Source: an uncultured Poribacteria bacterium
GTDB lineage: Bacteria > Poribacteria > WGA-4E > WGA-3G
Length of the DNA stretch: 64,000 nt
Assembly: GCA_951828515.1 (NCBI GenBank)
Contig: OX639992.1
Coordinates: 2,272,217 to 2,336,216 of the forward strand
Direction of reading: 5' to 3'
Below are positions 35,166 through 44,062 of this stretch, in pieces (the stretch's first letter is position 1; each line of letters begins with the position of its first letter). Under the pieces are notes generated by a model, which worked only from the letters and a program-made list of their open reading frames with translations, was not told the origin of the DNA and did not search any database. The position numbers and the translations under genes were made by a program.

Positions 35166-36629
35166 CTAAGGTGTTACAGGTCTCACACAGCGAAAACCGA
35201 AGTCATCGTTTGAAAAATTAGGGGGACCGTAGTCAACATAAGAAACTTTTATATCTCGAGCAAACCGACTCCAAGAGCCACCCCGCAATACGCGCGACGA
35301 TTTACGATTAAAAAATCCATTTATAATGTCTGTGACACTATCAGCACCAGCAATCGGATTGCGACCAGGTGAAGTTTTGTAAAAATCGCGGTCAAGCTCA
35401 TCAAGACACCACTCCCAAACATTACCCACCATATCATACAATCCATACCTGTTAGGTGGGTAACTACCAACGGGAGTTGTACCACCAACATTCCTTGCGT
35501 GGTTTGCATTACTGAAATCAATCGAATTACCCCACGGGTACCTTTGACCTGTTAATCCACCACGCGCTGCTTTTTCCCATTCTGCTTGTGTTGGAAGACG
35601 CTTATCTACCCATTTCGCATAAGCCCTTGCAGCATACCAGCTCACATTGGCAACAGGGTGGTCGCCTTTACCAATAGGATAGTTATTTCCATTCCAGTCT
35701 TTCAGGTAATTCCCATCATGATACTTCCAAGGGGTATGATCTTTCTGCCACTGTGGATTGGCATCAACAAACATCTTATATTGTGCATTTGTAACCTCAT
35801 ATACATCCATGTAAAATGCATCAACGTAGACAGTATGTACCCACTTCTCGCCATCAGATGCCTTATCATTGCTCCCCATTTGAAACTCGCCTGCGGGAAC
35901 CAAAACCATGTTAGGATCGGATGGACTCAGAACAATTTGAGTCCTATCAGGGACTTCTATCTTTGGATCATGGGTCAAAACTATATCGGGATCAGATGGC
36001 ATCAAAGGGTTTTCTACCTCCTGAAGTATACCTCCTATCATCCTAAAATGCTTCTTGATTGCTTTTTTGGGGTCATGTAAGGGCTCACCTTTTTTCACCT
36101 CCCGCCTAATATAGGTAATAGACACAGTGTTGCTGTGTGCCTCAGTTAAAGCAACCTCTTTTATATTCGTACGATCTCCTAAACTGACTTCGTCCACACT
36201 TCTGCGTGTTTTTTTATCCACTACATTGAGATCTAAAAAGACACCCGATCCGCCGCCCCAGTCGGCTAAAGGCACAAAAATATAGCGATTACTTTCAACA
36301 GTATCCTGAGGAAAGATGGTGTAACTACTATAAGAAGTGCGCCCATATATTTCATGTTTTTTTGTCAAGACGATTCGATCAGGATGATGAGTTACACCTT
36401 CACCTTCAAAAATCACTTCACTATTTCCTTCTCCGCTTGACCACGTAACAATGAAAGTAATTTTGGTAAGTGCTTCTTGCAGAGGCATTCCCAGTTTAAC
36501 AAAACCTTCGGCAGATTCTTCCACTTGTCCCGTGGCAGGTTGCGACGGAGCAAAAGGTTGTTGTGCATACACAACATGGAAGCTCAAAACGAATATCAGT
36601 AAACAGGTGATTATGTAAAAGGTTTTCAT
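35166..36629 (-). CDS. Secreted formylglycine-generating-enzyme-like (FGE-sulfatase) protein
   Basis: 487 aa from ATG 36629 (GGAGA 5 nt upstream); the longer open frame to 36899 overlaps the prepilin peptidase gene and is not coding. Signal peptide about 1-22. Residues 30-240 form an unassigned beta-rich region. From about 255 comes a SUMF1/FGE domain: MVLVPAGEFQMGS, YEVTNAQYKMFVD, HPVANVSWYAARAYAKWVDKRLPTQAEWEKAARGG, YDMVGNVWEWCLD, RVLRGGSWS, GFRCVRPV. The two active-site cysteines of true FGE are not evident, so it may be a binding or modifying relative rather than a sulfatase activator. Confidence 0.8.
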   Translation of the reverse strand: MKTFYIITCLLIFVLSFHVVYAQQPFAPSQPATGQVEESAEGFVKLGMPLQEALTKITFIVTWSSGEGNSEVIFEGEGVTHHPDRIVLTKKHEIYGRTSYSSYTIFPQDTVESNRYIFVPLADWGGGSGVFLDLNVVDKKTRRSVDEVSLGDRTNIKEVALTEAHSNTVSITYIRREVKKGEPLHDPKKAIKKHFRMIGGILQEVENPLMPSDPDIVLTHDPKIEVPDRTQIVLSPSDPNMVLVPAGEFQMGSNDKASDGEKWVHTVYVDAFYMDVYEVTNAQYKMFVDANPQWQKDHTPWKYHDGNYLKDWNGNNYPIGKGDHPVANVSWYAARAYAKWVDKRLPTQAEWEKAARGGLTGQRYPWGNSIDFSNANHARNVGGTTPVGSYPPNRYGLYDMVGNVWEWCLDELDRDFYKTSPGRNPIAGADSVTDIINGFFNRKSSRVLRGGSWSRFARDIKVSYVDYGPPNFSNDDFGFRCVRPVTP

Positions 36630-36675
36630 ATTTCTCCATTGCATTAGATGACTATGGCACACGGCGTGTGCCTGA

Positions 36676-36700
36676 TCGGGATTACAAATCCCTCCTACAA
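36676..36700. repeat. Family D hairpin repeat
   Basis: TCGGGATTACAAATCCC followed by TCCTACAA; the stem GGGATT/AATCCC differs from the 27019 copy by paired changes. It lies between the prepilin peptidase stop and the FGE-like gene start. Confidence 0.65.
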
Positions 36701-37489
36701 TTAATTCCATCCTACGAATCGCAAGTAGGTACTCCAGAGCGTGTCTCCCCACAGAAGCACAAGCACAGCGGCACCTGCAAGGAAGGGACCATACGGGATA
36801 GGACTCTGACGACTTTTCCGTCCGGAGATAATTAAGGCACTCCCGACGATTGCTCCACTCAGGGCAGAGAAGGCGATCACCATCACGAGTTCGGGCCACG
36901 CACCGAGGAATAATCCGATGAGTGCCATCAACTTGATGTCACCACCACCCATCGCCTTTTTGCGTAAGACCGCGCTCCCAATTACGGCAATCAACCATAA
37001 CATCAGCCCTCCAGCAACGGCACCGATGAAACGTGTGAGCAGATACCAAACATCGGTACGTTGATACGCGATCGCGCAAACGATAACCACACCGAGAATC
37101 AACCCTGTCACGATGATGACATTCGGAATAATATAGTATCTTGCATCAATTACAGAGATCGGCAACAATACAGCGATGAAAGCGAGCGCGAGTAGAAATT
37201 CGAGGGTTACCCCGAAGTGGTAGAACATGAGTAGAAACAGGGCAGCCGTCGCTAACTCAACCAACGGGTATATAACGGAAATTTTCGCCTTACAAGACCG
37301 ACACTTTCCCCACAAAAGCAGATAACTTAGAACGGGGATGTTGTCATAAAAGTTTATCGTTTCCTTACATTCGGGACAAAAAGAGCGACGTGGTGAATGA
37401 ATCGAGAGGTCAGAGAGTGGAATGCGATAGATACATACATTGAGAAAACTGCCGACTGCCAAACCAAAAAGTAAAATAAAGACCCACAT
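36701..37489 (-). CDS. Prepilin peptidase / N-methyltransferase
   Basis: 262 aa, the usual PilD length. The zinc-type N-terminal region has two CxxC pairs (FCPECKETINFYDNIP and CRSCKAKIS); the A24 aspartyl protease part has DARYYIIPN and GGGDIKL, the two catalytic Asp, with seven to eight membrane helices. It cleaves and N-methylates type IV pilins and pseudopilins; a pseudopilin gene lies directly upstream on the same strand. Confidence 0.9.
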   Translation of the reverse strand: MWVFILLFGLAVGSFLNVCIYRIPLSDLSIHSPRRSFCPECKETINFYDNIPVLSYLLLWGKCRSCKAKISVIYPLVELATAALFLLMFYHFGVTLEFLLALAFIAVLLPISVIDARYYIIPNVIIVTGLILGVVIVCAIAYQRTDVWYLLTRFIGAVAGGLMLWLIAVIGSAVLRKKAMGGGDIKLMALIGLFLGAWPELVMVIAFSALSGAIVGSALIISGRKSRQSPIPYGPFLAGAAVLVLLWGDTLWSTYLRFVGWN

Positions 37490-37569
37490 ATTTTTTTATG
37501 GTTTTATAGCTATCGGTTACACGAGGCTTCTGTGAAACGAAAACCTCTTACCGAAAACCGATAACTAAG

Positions 37570-38004
37570 TTACCACCAATACTTTTCGCCGAGGCGCGCG
37601 TCCGCGTGATAGACTCTGCTGATCTCCGCGACACCGCCGATTCGATATTTTTCGGGGACACGCGAGTGATTTTTTGCAATCCCTACCTTATAGGTGTCTT
37701 GATGGAGAACATAATTCCCACCCCAAGGGGTCTTAGGAACAGATTCCAGATAGTTTCCACGCCACCCGTCAACACCGGGATCCTTTACCAAGGCATCTAA
37801 ATTAGTTGGATACCCGCCGGTATGCTTGAAGTACTTCTTAATGGCAACGACGATGGTTTCGACATCTATATCCGCTGTGCCCACTTTTCGATATTCCTGC
37901 CATGGTGGAAAAGAAAGTGCCACAATGACAATGGCTATAATAACAAGGATGATCAACTGAAGTCGAGTCATCCCGTCGCTTTCGTTGATATTTTTCTGTA
38001 GCAT
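37570..38004 (-). CDS. Pseudopilin-like protein (GspG-type)
   Basis: 144 aa from ATG 38004. Short leader ending SDG, cleavage expected at G-M, then the N-terminal helix MTRLQLIILVIIAIVIVALSFP; position +5 is Gln where pilins usually have Glu. The C-terminal domain (IKKYFKHTGGYPTNLDALVKDPG, YLESVPKTPWGGNYVL) is the major-pseudopilin GspG pattern. No ribosome site is clear at this start; the frame opens at 38043 in a family D hairpin. It probably works with the adjacent prepilin peptidase. Confidence 0.75.
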   Translation of the reverse strand: MLQKNINESDGMTRLQLIILVIIAIVIVALSFPPWQEYRKVGTADIDVETIVVAIKKYFKHTGGYPTNLDALVKDPGVDGWRGNYLESVPKTPWGGNYVLHQDTYKVGIAKNHSRVPEKYRIGGVAEISRVYHADARLGEKYWW

Positions 38005-38011
38005 AGTAACA

Positions 38012-38037
38012 GTCGGGAATCGGAGTTCCCTCCTACA
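38012..38037. repeat. Family D hairpin repeat
   Basis: Identical over 26 nt to the copy at 27019-27044. On the minus strand it reads TGTAGGAGGGAACTCC and so brings an AGGAGG string into the leader of the pseudopilin gene, though about 23 nt from the chosen start. Confidence 0.7.
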
Positions 38038-38039
38038 AT

Positions 38040-39467
38040 TCAACTTGCAGAGTTTGGTCGAGAAATGCCATACCGGTTCATTTTTTTGTACAAGTTGCTC
38101 CGCTCAACCTCTAATGCCTCTGCAGTACGACGGATGTTCCATTTATTCTCTTCCAAAGCCGCAAGGATGCACTGCGCCTCGGCAGTGTCCATCATCTTAC
38201 TCAGAGCCATTCCAGGTTTGTAGAGTGGTACCCCCAGAGCAGACTGCAAAGCACCTTGATCCAGTGTCATGCTTGGCGATGGATATGACGCAGTAGGTTG
38301 AGGAATCAAAGACAAAGCCTCAGCGACATCAGGTGCCATCACAACATCTCGATTTACCATAATAAGGAGACGTTCAACGATGTTTTTTAACTCTCGAATA
38401 TTTCCAGGCCAATTGTACCCCTGAAACACAGCATAAGCTCCCGGATCAATGACTTTCGGGGTAGACGCTATATTGAGTTGTAAACGTTCAGCAAAGTATT
38501 TTACTAAGAGCGGAATATCCTCTGTCCGCTCTCGGAGAGGTGGAACAGTAATCGGCACGACATTAAGCCGATAGAACAGATCGCGTCGAAATCGTCCTTT
38601 CTCAATTTCTTCAGGGAGGTGTTTGTTAGTCGCGGCGATAATTCGCACATCGACCGTCCGAATCTGGTTTCCTCCGAGACGTTCGACTTCACCGGTTTCA
38701 ATGACGCGAAGGACCTTTGCCTGTGCCTTTAAACTCATATCCCCAATTTCATCGAGAAAGATAGTTCCGCCGTGAGCGAGTTCAAAGCGTCCCTGTCTGC
38801 GTGAATCTGCGCCAGTGAACGCCCCACGCTCATGTCCAAAGAGTTCACTTTCAATAAGTTCATCGGGTAAAGCGGCGCAGTTGAGCGGGATAAAGGTTTT
38901 CGCGGCACGCCTGCTTTGTCGATGGATCGCATTCGCAACAAGCTGCTTACCAGTACCGTTTTCGCCAGAGATGAGGACACCGAGTTTGCTTCCGGAGACC
39001 CTCGCAATTTGCGAGCGGAGATGCGAAATAACAGCACTCTCACCTACCATTTCGTCCGTGGGTGTAATTTGCGATTTCAGGATCTCATTTTCTTGCGATA
39101 AACGCGATATATCTAAAAACGGCTGAACACTGGAGAGGATTTTATCAATACTAATCGGTTTTGTGATATATCGCTTCGCACCGAGTTCCATTGTTTTAAC
39201 GGCAATTTCGATATCTTGTTGGGCAGACATCATGACCACATTTAACTCAGGGTAGCGTTCACGAAGTTTTACAAGCGTCTGAACACCATCCATCCCATTT
39301 TCCATGCGGATATCCAATAGCACAATATCTACATCGGACTTGATGCACTGTTGCAATGCCTCCTCGCCACTTGCAGCTGTCAGGGCTTGATACCCGCGCA
39401 TTTTGAGTCCTTGGGACAACATCTTAAGCGTATTTTTTTCGTCATCTACAATAAGAATAGTTTCCAT
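38040..39467 (-). CDS. NtrC-family sigma-54 response regulator
   Basis: 475 aa. Receiver domain 1-115 (acidic pair DDE near 8-10, phosphoacceptor Asp52 in LLDIR, Lys in YITKP). AAA+ domain about 140-380: Walker A GENGTGKQ, GAFTGAD loop that contacts sigma-54, Walker B TIFLDEIGDM, arginine-finger region FRRDLFYRLNVV. C-terminal Fis-type HTH (AEALEVERSNLYKKMNRYGI). It is predicted to activate sigma-54 promoters when phosphorylated by the kinase encoded 40 nt upstream. Confidence 0.9.
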   Translation of the reverse strand: METILIVDDEKNTLKMLSQGLKMRGYQALTAASGEEALQQCIKSDVDIVLLDIRMENGMDGVQTLVKLRERYPELNVVMMSAQQDIEIAVKTMELGAKRYITKPISIDKILSSVQPFLDISRLSQENEILKSQITPTDEMVGESAVISHLRSQIARVSGSKLGVLISGENGTGKQLVANAIHRQSRRAAKTFIPLNCAALPDELIESELFGHERGAFTGADSRRQGRFELAHGGTIFLDEIGDMSLKAQAKVLRVIETGEVERLGGNQIRTVDVRIIAATNKHLPEEIEKGRFRRDLFYRLNVVPITVPPLRERTEDIPLLVKYFAERLQLNIASTPKVIDPGAYAVFQGYNWPGNIRELKNIVERLLIMVNRDVVMAPDVAEALSLIPQPTASYPSPSMTLDQGALQSALGVPLYKPGMALSKMMDTAEAQCILAALEENKWNIRRTAEALEVERSNLYKKMNRYGISRPNSAS

Positions 39468-39507
39468 TTTTCTGTCCTAATGCTGAGTGTTTTAAGAGCG
39501 GATAGGC

Positions 39508-41673
39508 TCAGTCTTCGACGACTATCTCCTGATCCTCGGTTTCCAGTTCAGTAACCAAACTCGTGTGTGGTGTTAAGTCTTCAACTGCCGATGTGAATTC
39601 TTCAGAGCGGGCATCTTGATTGTGCGGAAAACGAATAAAGACGGTTGTACCTTCGCCTTCAGTGCTCTGAAAGTCTATCTCGGCACCGTGCTCTGTGACA
39701 ATTCTTCTCACAATTGGCATACCGAGTCCTCTACCATTCACCTCCGACTTGGTGGTGTAGTAAGGTACAAAGAGATTCGTCATAGTTTCCTCGGACATAC
39801 CGTGACCGGTATCTTGGATTTCCAGTGAAACTGTGCCATTAATGGCTTTCGGCTTTCGGCTTTCGGCTTTCAGTGCATGGCGGTTGCTACCGCTTTCATC
39901 TGCCACAAGATCCTCTTGCTGACTGCTATTGGGTGTATGGCGATTGTTATCATCTTCTCCTGTCATAACGTGCTCTGACTGACTGCCGACTGCTGATGGC
40001 TGACTGCCATTTGGTGTGAAACAGGTTTTTACCTTAAGCAATCCACCTTCAGGCATCGCTTCAATTGCATTTTTCAGGAGGTTACCGAGTGCTTGGGCAA
40101 TCTGTTCCGGATCAACTAAAAGTTGCGGAAGCGAAGCTAACTCGGTCTGAACATTAATCTTGGAAATGTTTTCAAGCCAAAACTTCTCAGTAGAATTTTG
40201 TAGTACTGAGTCCACCTGCTCTGAACTCATCAATACACCTTCATTTTCTGGTTCAAGATCCGGTATGTGTCTGCCGGTGTACAGCGTCAGCACAGATCTC
40301 ACAATGTCATTCAACTGGCTCCATTTCCGCTGCGGCTTCGGCATCCGAGCGAATTGATGGAACTCGTCAATGAGTTTTCCGATCCGATCGACCTCTTCAA
40401 TGACTGTATCCGTACATTCACTGAATATTTGCTCAAAAACTTCAGGGTTAGATTTCGCCTGCTGCAGGTTTTCAACGGAGAGTCGAATCGGGAAGAGCGG
40501 GTTTTTGACTTCATGTGCCACTTGTCGCGCGGCATCTCTCCAAGTCGCTGCACGCTCTGCCGCCATACGTTCCTCCAAGCTCTGCTTCAGGTCCTGCGCC
40601 ATTTGGTTGAACCCCTCGGCAAGCTGTCCCACCTCATTACGTGATTGGATTTTAACGCGATGATCGAGATCACCCGCCGCAATGTGACCTACCCCTTCGC
40701 GTAGGACTGCGATAGGGCGGGTAATCCGACGACTAATGATATAACTGATGAGATAAACTAACGCGAGTCCACCGATACCACTCAAAAGCAGCGTGATCGT
40801 AAGTTGTTGCTGCCATCTCATTTGACGTTCATGCGAATAGGCGACGACTAAGCCAACAGAAGGGGTCTCGCGCGGCGTCGCGAAGGGTGAATTGAAAGGA
40901 GTTATCCGAAAAGCGGTAAAAGCGTACCCACCGGCCTCTTCCGTTCCCTGTAAAAAGATTTTTCGCTCCGGGAGCCAACTCGGAAGTGATTTAAACCATC
41001 CCCTTTGCGCTGTCTGAGAGGCGTAATTTAATGGTAGCCAATCCTCCGCCGCTGTCGCCCTCGGTTCGGTGTCAAAGGATGTTGTCTCCGACCTTTGGGA
41101 CATTCCTACAAGAAAAATCGGATGCTCATCTGATTGGATGCTCGTTTGGGTCGTCTCTAACCATGTCTGCAAGAGGTAACCACCTGTCACAAATCCCCAC
41201 TCACCGGCTTCCGTTACCTGAACCACATATTGTAATCCCAGATCCCGCTGTTCGGGGATACTTCTGAGTTGTATATGTCGCTCTTCATCGTCCAATGAAT
41301 TATATGTTCGTACCCTTTGTCCTACCCTTGTGTCGGGATATAAAAGTCTTCCATCCGCGGTACCATACTCTAAGAGATCAAAATCCGGTGCTGGTAGATA
41401 AGTGAATGGCGACTGACTTTCTATGACGCGGTGCAACCTCACGTCAACAGCTGTCGCGTGGACTTCTTTCTGAACTTTATTGAGTAACTTTTGATAATTG
41501 TTTGAAATTTGCGCTTGAACCCTCTCAACATAAGTATCAATCTCCCTTTTAAAAGCAAGCCGAATTAGGAAACTGGTACTCCCAAAGACAACGCCAAACA
41601 TGACAAGGAAGACGAAGCCGTAAGCGATAAATATTTTATCATGGAATCGTAAACCGGAGAGTCTATTCCTCAT
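39508..41673 (-). CDS. NtrB/NtrY-type membrane sensor histidine kinase
   Basis: 721 aa. Helix at about 14-38, a periplasmic sensor region about 40-290, helix 291-314, HAMP about 315-367, HisKA with His387 (AHEVKNPLFPIRLSVENL), and HATPase with EQIAQALGNLLKNAIEAMPEGG (N box), DTGHGM (G1), GRGLGMPIVRRIV (G2) and GTTVFIRFP. Between the N box and G1 there is an extra stretch of about 58 residues (39841-40016) made of degenerate heptanucleotide repeats translated in frame. Pairs with the NtrC-type regulator downstream. Confidence 0.85.
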   Translation of the reverse strand: MRNRLSGLRFHDKIFIAYGFVFLVMFGVVFGSTSFLIRLAFKREIDTYVERVQAQISNNYQKLLNKVQKEVHATAVDVRLHRVIESQSPFTYLPAPDFDLLEYGTADGRLLYPDTRVGQRVRTYNSLDDEERHIQLRSIPEQRDLGLQYVVQVTEAGEWGFVTGGYLLQTWLETTQTSIQSDEHPIFLVGMSQRSETTSFDTEPRATAAEDWLPLNYASQTAQRGWFKSLPSWLPERKIFLQGTEEAGGYAFTAFRITPFNSPFATPRETPSVGLVVAYSHERQMRWQQQLTITLLLSGIGGLALVYLISYIISRRITRPIAVLREGVGHIAAGDLDHRVKIQSRNEVGQLAEGFNQMAQDLKQSLEERMAAERAATWRDAARQVAHEVKNPLFPIRLSVENLQQAKSNPEVFEQIFSECTDTVIEEVDRIGKLIDEFHQFARMPKPQRKWSQLNDIVRSVLTLYTGRHIPDLEPENEGVLMSSEQVDSVLQNSTEKFWLENISKINVQTELASLPQLLVDPEQIAQALGNLLKNAIEAMPEGGLLKVKTCFTPNGSQPSAVGSQSEHVMTGEDDNNRHTPNSSQQEDLVADESGSNRHALKAESRKPKAINGTVSLEIQDTGHGMSEETMTNLFVPYYTTKSEVNGRGLGMPIVRRIVTEHGAEIDFQSTEGEGTTVFIRFPHNQDARSEEFTSAVEDLTPHTSLVTELETEDQEIVVED
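39842..40012 (-). repeat. Heptanucleotide repeat insertion inside the kinase gene
   Basis: Four GGCTTTC units in a row (39844-39871) and then GACTGCC/GCTGATG-type units. The length keeps the reading frame and translates to low-complexity Ser/Gln/Asn-rich sequence (KAESRKPKAI, GSQPSAVGSQS) between two beta strands of the ATPase domain. Confidence 0.75.
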
Positions 41674-41758
41674 GTTTCTACTGATAATAGTTGTCAGAGA
41701 AAACGGTTATCAGTCACAAGAGACGTTAAGCGTATCGCCCACTTCTTGTAACCGATAA

Positions 41759-43255
41759 CTATTCTTCTGGAGACGCTAAAAAAGATTGGAAATTCCGTTT
41801 ATAGCCTTCAACACCATCCTGCAGGTATGTTAACTCACTCCCGCCATCATTGTCAAGATGTAACCCTTGGAGCCGACCTTTTACGGCAATAGTGTCCATT
41901 AAGAGGCGCATCAACTGGCAAACAGACTGAACGTCCCGCTTCGGTAGGGTGAGCGTTGCATTAGGGACCCCCATTTCACTGACGTCTAAAGCCGTCCCGC
42001 GATACGAAGCAGTTTGCATGTGCGTTATGGATAAACCCTCAAACCCGGTTAATTTGCTGTCCATTCCAGTCTTTCTCGGCAGTAGCAAATCTGGACCCAG
42101 TGCCTCCCAATGGATAAATAAAACAACCTTATCCTTGGGACCGGCGATAATACCGTTGAGAATAGAGTGATTGCTCGTGGGCCCTTTCGCATTTATGACA
42201 TTAGCTCCACCGCCGCGCTCCTGAATAGACTCTGTATAAAGTTGGACAAACCATTCGCCAAGGCAACTACTGTCAGCATAATTGTAAAAAACAATATTTA
42301 AACTATGGTCCCTTGGGCATTGCTCCCCTATAAACATACCACCCCTATGGGGTTCTATTGACCGCTGGTCGCTGACGGCTTCTTCACTGACTGCTGACGG
42401 CTGACCGCTGACGACTTCTTCAGAGAGATGAATCCATCGCGCCAATTGATAGGCACTGTTATCCTGATGATTATAAGCGCGATTAAAGTCTTCGTGAGCC
42501 TGATTCACACCTTCGACAGCGGCACGAATTCGGGTATCCGGAGTTTCACCTTTTCCTGCTGTTGCCGCAAGAAAGAATAATCCGACCGGAGAGAAAGCTG
42601 AAAATCGTCCGCCAACCCCATCAGGAACAGGAAGCAGTGTATCCGCGTAGAAAGGTGATTGCTGATGCATGCGGAAGAGCACACTGTCGGTGGTTAACCC
42701 AGTAGTGGCGAGGACTTGTTGCCGCCAGTTGACATCACCAAGCGCATCACGGATAACCATCAACGCAGCCATAGTTTCGGTGGTTGTTCCGGATTTGCTA
42801 ATGACATTGAAAAGCGTCCTATCAAGAAGATTCCTCGCCTTGAGCATTTCAAGTAAGCCGGTAAGTTTGCGTGGATCGAAGGTATCACCCGTAAAATAGA
42901 CTTCGGGGGCACCACCGCGTTCTTCAATCGACAGCAAGTTATGATAGGGATGGTTGAAAGAATCGTGAAAGACGCGGGCACTCAGGTCGGAACCACCAAC
43001 CCCAATGGTGACTAACACCGAAAACGCCTCACGTGCGCGTGTGGCTAACGCCGCAACTTGGGCAATATCCTCGGTCTGGAGATGACTCCGGGTCCACGCA
43101 CGGAGCCCACATTCCAACTCGGCAAGTGGTGCTTCTGTTTCACGTTGAAATAGAAGGTGAATCCCTTGCAAAGCGGTATCAACCTTTTGTTGTGCCGCCT
43201 GTGGAAACGAACCGACTGCTCCATCGTCAACTAAGAAACGTAACTTACTGTCCAA
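41759..43255 (-). CDS. pgi: Glucose-6-phosphate isomerase
   Basis: 498 aa. SIS-domain sugar isomerase: VTIGVGGSDLSARVF, NVISKSGTTTETMAALM (phosphate-binding Ser/Thr loop), GGRFSAFSPVGLFFLAATAG, and GPTSNHSILNGIIAG. It converts glucose-6-P to fructose-6-P. The start is TTG, directly abutting leader repeat A5 at the spacing at which other copies have ATG. An insertion at 42360-42420 (heptamer repeats) adds about 20 Ser/Val-rich residues in frame. A mannose-6-P-isomerase-type cupin lies upstream. Confidence 0.85.
   Translation of the reverse strand: MDSKLRFLVDDGAVGSFPQAAQQKVDTALQGIHLLFQRETEAPLAELECGLRAWTRSHLQTEDIAQVAALATRAREAFSVLVTIGVGGSDLSARVFHDSFNHPYHNLLSIEERGGAPEVYFTGDTFDPRKLTGLLEMLKARNLLDRTLFNVISKSGTTTETMAALMVIRDALGDVNWRQQVLATTGLTTDSVLFRMHQQSPFYADTLLPVPDGVGGRFSAFSPVGLFFLAATAGKGETPDTRIRAAVEGVNQAHEDFNRAYNHQDNSAYQLARWIHLSEEVVSGQPSAVSEEAVSDQRSIEPHRGGMFIGEQCPRDHSLNIVFYNYADSSCLGEWFVQLYTESIQERGGGANVINAKGPTSNHSILNGIIAGPKDKVVLFIHWEALGPDLLLPRKTGMDSKLTGFEGLSITHMQTASYRGTALDVSEMGVPNATLTLPKRDVQSVCQLMRLLMDTIAVKGRLQGLHLDNDGGSELTYLQDGVEGYKRNFQSFLASPEE
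42360..42420 (-). repeat. Heptanucleotide repeat insertion inside pgi
   Basis: Units GCTGACG, GCTGACC and variants; on the coding strand they read VVSGQPSAVSEEAVSDQRS. It lies between helices, before GGMFIGEQCPRDHS, and keeps the frame. Confidence 0.75.
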
Positions 43256-43370
43256 TTTTTAATTATACCTTGCGGATAGGTAACGACGTTTGTAACATGA
43301 CGCTTTTCGCGTTCGAGTCGCCTGCGCCGTTGTTGCAGGCTACGCGATTTGGACTCATGTTTAACCGATA
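43256..43370 (-). repeat. Structured leader repeat, copy A5 (minus strand)
   Basis: Reads on the minus strand: GTAGCCTGCAACAACGGCGC with helix GCCTGC/GCAGGC identical to copy A4, an apical CGC-GAAAA-GCG, and the tail CCGCAAGGTATAATTAAAAA followed at once by the TTG start of pgi. Confidence 0.8.
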
Positions 43371-43432
43371 ACTGACCAGAAAACTGCTTGTGATGAAAGG
43401 GAGAGCGGCCCAGGAGTCCATCAATTAAAAAC

Positions 43433-43798
43433 CTACATTCTGCCATACTTGTCTGAAAGACGAACGATATCTTCTTCGTCAAAGTGACCAAACGCAATTT
43501 CGAGGATTCGATAGTCGTTAGATTCCCCGATGAGCTGATGTTTAGCCCCTTGTGGAATAAACACCGGTTCCATAAGGGCGGGACGCTGAATAGTGCCATC
43601 AAGGTTTATACAGGCACCCTCATCAAGTGGAATCCACAACTCACTTCGATGGTGATGGTATTGATAACTCACCTGCTCGCCTGCCCGAATTTCCAAAATT
43701 TTGACGGTAACAGGTTGATTGAGAACGTATTGTATAAAACGACCCCAAGGCTTTTCAGTTGTCACAATTTCCTGAAGCTCTTTCGGGCATAAAGGCAT
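43433..43798 (-). CDS. Mannose-6-phosphate isomerase-type cupin
   Basis: 121 aa from ATG 43798 (GGAGA 7 nt upstream). Single cupin of the type II mannose-6-P isomerase / GDP-mannose pyrophosphorylase C-terminal family: KPWGRFIQYV, GEQVSYQYHHHRSELWIPL (metal-binding His cluster), PVFIPQGAKHQL (last His). Probably interconverts mannose-6-P and fructose-6-P or binds a related sugar. It lies upstream of pgi on the same strand, separated by repeat A5. Confidence 0.75.
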   Translation of the reverse strand: MPLCPKELQEIVTTEKPWGRFIQYVLNQPVTVKILEIRAGEQVSYQYHHHRSELWIPLDEGACINLDGTIQRPALMEPVFIPQGAKHQLIGESNDYRILEIAFGHFDEEDIVRLSDKYGRM

Positions 43799-43933
43799 GA
43801 TTAAATTCTCCGAATTGTGGGGCAGATTCGTCAAAACAGCGTAAGGCAGAGATAGAAAAATGCTTACAAAAACTCAATAGTAGTGTATCATACAAATAGT
43901 CTGGCGTCAACTCAAAAGAGGCACACACTCAAA

Positions 43934-44062
43934 CATAGCCTAAACCGCGTAGTCCGTATTGTCCCGCAAGCCCACACGCGGCTTGCGCAAGGAGGACGGA
44001 TTCTTAGAGAAAAATGTCAAGTTCCACTCCCACGTCATTTGACCGCAAGGTAAATTTAAAAA
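43934..44062 (+). repeat. Structured leader repeat, copy A6
   Basis: Begins ATAGCCTAAACCGCGTAGTCC; helix GTCC/GGAC encloses an extra perfect hairpin CGCAAGCC/GGCTTGCG; then AAATG/CATTT and the tail ACCGCAAGGTAAATTTAAAAA. No in-frame ATG follows it; the only in-frame ATG of the serine hydrolase (44014) lies within the repeat. Confidence 0.75.

Noticed and set aside
36630-36899. N-terminal extension of the FGE-like protein
   Set aside because: It overlaps the prepilin peptidase gene and a hairpin repeat; ATG 36629 has a ribosome site and opens a signal peptide.
38012-38037. Family D hairpin as a rho-independent terminator
   Set aside because: No T tract follows the stem on either strand, and copies occur upstream as well as downstream of genes.
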